DNA from: Chromatiaceae bacterium
Lineage (GTDB): Bacteria > Pseudomonadota > Gammaproteobacteria > Chromatiales > Chromatiaceae
Length of the DNA stretch: 64,000 bases
Direction of reading: 5' to 3'
Assembly (NCBI GenBank): GCA_024235415.1
Contig: JACKML010000002.1
Location: 310,001-374,000, forward strand
Shown here piece by piece: positions 62,414 through 64,000 of this stretch; positions within the stretch are counted from its first letter, which is position 1, and every line of letters begins with the position of its first letter. The position numbers and the translations under genes were made by a program. Under the pieces are notes generated by a model. That model did no database searches. It had not been told where the DNA came from and was given only the letters and a program-made list of their open reading frames with translations.

Positions 62414-62469
62414 GACCCTGCAAACGGTATGCGTTTATTGAAAATCTACGGCGTGAGGAGTGCCGTGTT

Positions 62470-62919
62470 ATGGCTGCTGAGCGACTGATAAAAAAATACC
62501 CCAACCGCCGCCTGTACGACACCACCGAGAGCCGCTACATCACACTCGACGAAGTGCGCGAGATGGTGCTGAAAGAGATCCCGTTCAAGGTGATCGATCG
62601 CCAGAGCGAGGAAGACATCACGCGCAACATCCTGCTGCAGATCATCATGGAGCAGGAATCCGGCGGTGAACCGCTGTTCTCCGCTGACGTGCTGTCGCGT
62701 TTCATCAAGAACTATGGCGAGGCCACGCAGACCGGGTTTGCCGAATACCTCGATACCAGCCTGCAGTTCTTCAGCGAGCAGCAGAAGGTCATCCAGACAC
62801 AGATGGGCAAGGCGCTGGAAGGGACACCGATGGACTACTGGGTGAAACTCGGCGAACAGAACATGAAGCTCTGGCAGGACATGCTCAGCACCTCCAGCGA
62901 TCGCAAAAAGAAGTCCTGA
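62470..62919 (+). CDS. phaR: PhaR, PHA synthesis repressor
   Basis: This 149-residue protein has the PHB/PHA accumulation regulator DNA-binding domain at the N-terminus (LIKKYPNRRLYDTTESRYIT) followed by the PHB-acc domain (NILLQIIMEQESGGEPLFS, FIKNYGEATQTGFAEYLD). PhaR binds both DNA and PHA granules and so couples phasin or pha gene expression to polymer. GAGGAG lies 9 bases before the ATG. It is the third gene of phaA-phaB-phaR. Confidence 0.93.
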   Translation: MAAERLIKKYPNRRLYDTTESRYITLDEVREMVLKEIPFKVIDRQSEEDITRNILLQIIMEQESGGEPLFSADVLSRFIKNYGEATQTGFAEYLDTSLQFFSEQQKVIQTQMGKALEGTPMDYWVKLGEQNMKLWQDMLSTSSDRKKKS

Positions 62920-63028
62920 CCCACCCCGGCGGCAGGCGCATTAAGCGCCGCACAGCCAACCAATCACATTGCCTTCGCGGCATTGCATCCCTATCCTTGG
63001 CGACCTGGCAAACCCGGGATAACAAGCA

Positions 63029-63328
63029 ATGTCGAGAATCCGCGTCACCGAAAAGGATGGCAAGACCACGATCATCGTCACTGGCGATTTCACCTTCGAA
63101 GTGAACCGCGATTTTCGCAATGCCTATCAGGCCCTGCCCGCCGGCAAACCGGTGACAGTGGATTTTTCAAACTCGAACTACGTCGACAGCGCCGGACTGG
63201 GCATGCTGATCCGCCTGCGCGAACATGTCGGAAAAGACGCCAAATCCGTCACCCTGACTGGCGCCAATGCGACGATCAAGACGATCTTCGAGGTCGCCAA
63301 TTTCGGCCAGATTTTCCGCATCGCCTGA
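63029..63328 (+). CDS. STAS-domain protein (anti-sigma factor antagonist-like)
   Basis: This 99-residue protein is a single STAS domain with the phosphorylation site region NYVDSAGLGMLIRLREHVG; Ser in DSAG is the expected phospho-acceptor. Such proteins work in partner switching with an anti-sigma kinase, or in unrelated signalling. No kinase or phosphatase gene is visible next to it in the window. Confidence 0.88.
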   Translation: MSRIRVTEKDGKTTIIVTGDFTFEVNRDFRNAYQALPAGKPVTVDFSNSNYVDSAGLGMLIRLREHVGKDAKSVTLTGANATIKTIFEVANFGQIFRIA

Positions 63329-63395
63329 CGCTCATGGTGTTTTCCTCCCCGGAACATGCGACGGCATGACACCATGACCGTTGCCCTCACCCCAT

Positions 63396-63419
63396 CCCTC
63401 TCCCGCGTGCGGGAGAGGG
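63396..63419. repeat. Perfect CCCTCTCCCGC hairpin (dispersed intergenic repeat)
   Basis: CCCTCTCCCGC (63396-63406) and its complement at 63409-63419 form an 11-base stem with only two bases between the arms. It is between convergent genes and resembles common proteobacterial intergenic repeats. The element at 18836-18870 is related. Confidence 0.6.
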
Positions 63420-63459
63420 GGACGAGGAGACGCTTCGCGTTGTCTCACCTTATCGGCTT

Positions 63460-64000
<541 letters not shown>

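Overview
The window is about 64 kb of GC-rich, gene-dense proteobacterial chromosome. The gene content suggests a gammaproteobacterium of the Chromatiales or sulfur-oxidiser type: a class III PHA synthase (phaC plus phaE), the AcnD/PrpF form of the methylcitrate cycle, aceA-aceK, class I ppsA with ppsR, and a sufBCD operon. This placement is inferred from families and gene order; no rRNA gene is present to confirm it. I saw no tRNA, rRNA, CRISPR array, insertion sequence, integrase or phage gene. Long open frames opposite real genes are common here and were treated as GC-driven shadows.

Layout. 1-5.3 kb: an arsenic operon on the minus strand, arsR - acr3 - gapdh - half-size gdt1 - arsJ - arsP-type permease - GDCCVxC protein, with an inverted-repeat operator at the arsR start. 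5.5-7.8 kb: a secreted lectin-like protein, a shortened GlcG/HbpS-like frame and a transglutaminase-like protein. 7.9-10.5 kb: modABC. 10.6-13.8 kb: an envelope protein of unknown function, a PilZ protein, a class II glutamine amidotransferase and an unknown protein. 13.8-17.8 kb: cbpM-cbpA and hsp20 (with a good sigma-32 promoter), ppnN, an RRM protein and a VF530-type protein. 17.9-22.8 kb: a suf operon, sufB-C-D, a DUF59 gene, an A-type carrier, sufE and an unlisted 54-codon Cys-tailed ORF, with no cysteine desulfurase. 23.0-27.4 kb: an ABC ATPase, a large FtsX-type permease and a CrtC/AttH-like lipoprotein. 27.4-30.6 kb: a phosphotransferase-AAA fusion, a methyltransferase and a SixA-like phosphatase. 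30.7-33.4 kb: ydbH and a ynbE-ydbL fusion.

33.4-42.0 kb: the propionate operon prpE - gntR - prpB - prpC - acnD - prpF on the minus strand, with two TGTCGACA palindromes upstream. 42.4-45.2 kb: an orphan PhnD-like binding protein overlapping a GGDEF-EAL gene. 45.2-49.3 kb: an FNR-like reductase, ppsR and ppsA. 49.4-57.5 kb: aceA-aceK-rraA, a malic enzyme and malate synthase G. 57.7-63 kb: the PHA locus, phaE-phaC divergent from phaA-phaB-phaR, then a STAS protein and the 3' end of sthA.

Taken together, roughly 33-64 kb is a carbon-storage and C2/C3 metabolism region. Propionyl-CoA is oxidised by the methylcitrate cycle, acetyl-CoA is used by the glyoxylate bypass or stored as PHA, malate and PEP flow through malic enzyme and PEP synthase, and SthA balances NAD(P)H. 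The most interesting new-looking items are the Cys-tailed ORF after sufE, the ynbE-ydbL fusion with an internal signal-peptide-like segment, PhaE with NPF repeats and a helix-hairpin-helix tail, the half-size Gdt1 in the arsenic operon, and the paired repeats upstream of prpE and between phaE and phaA.
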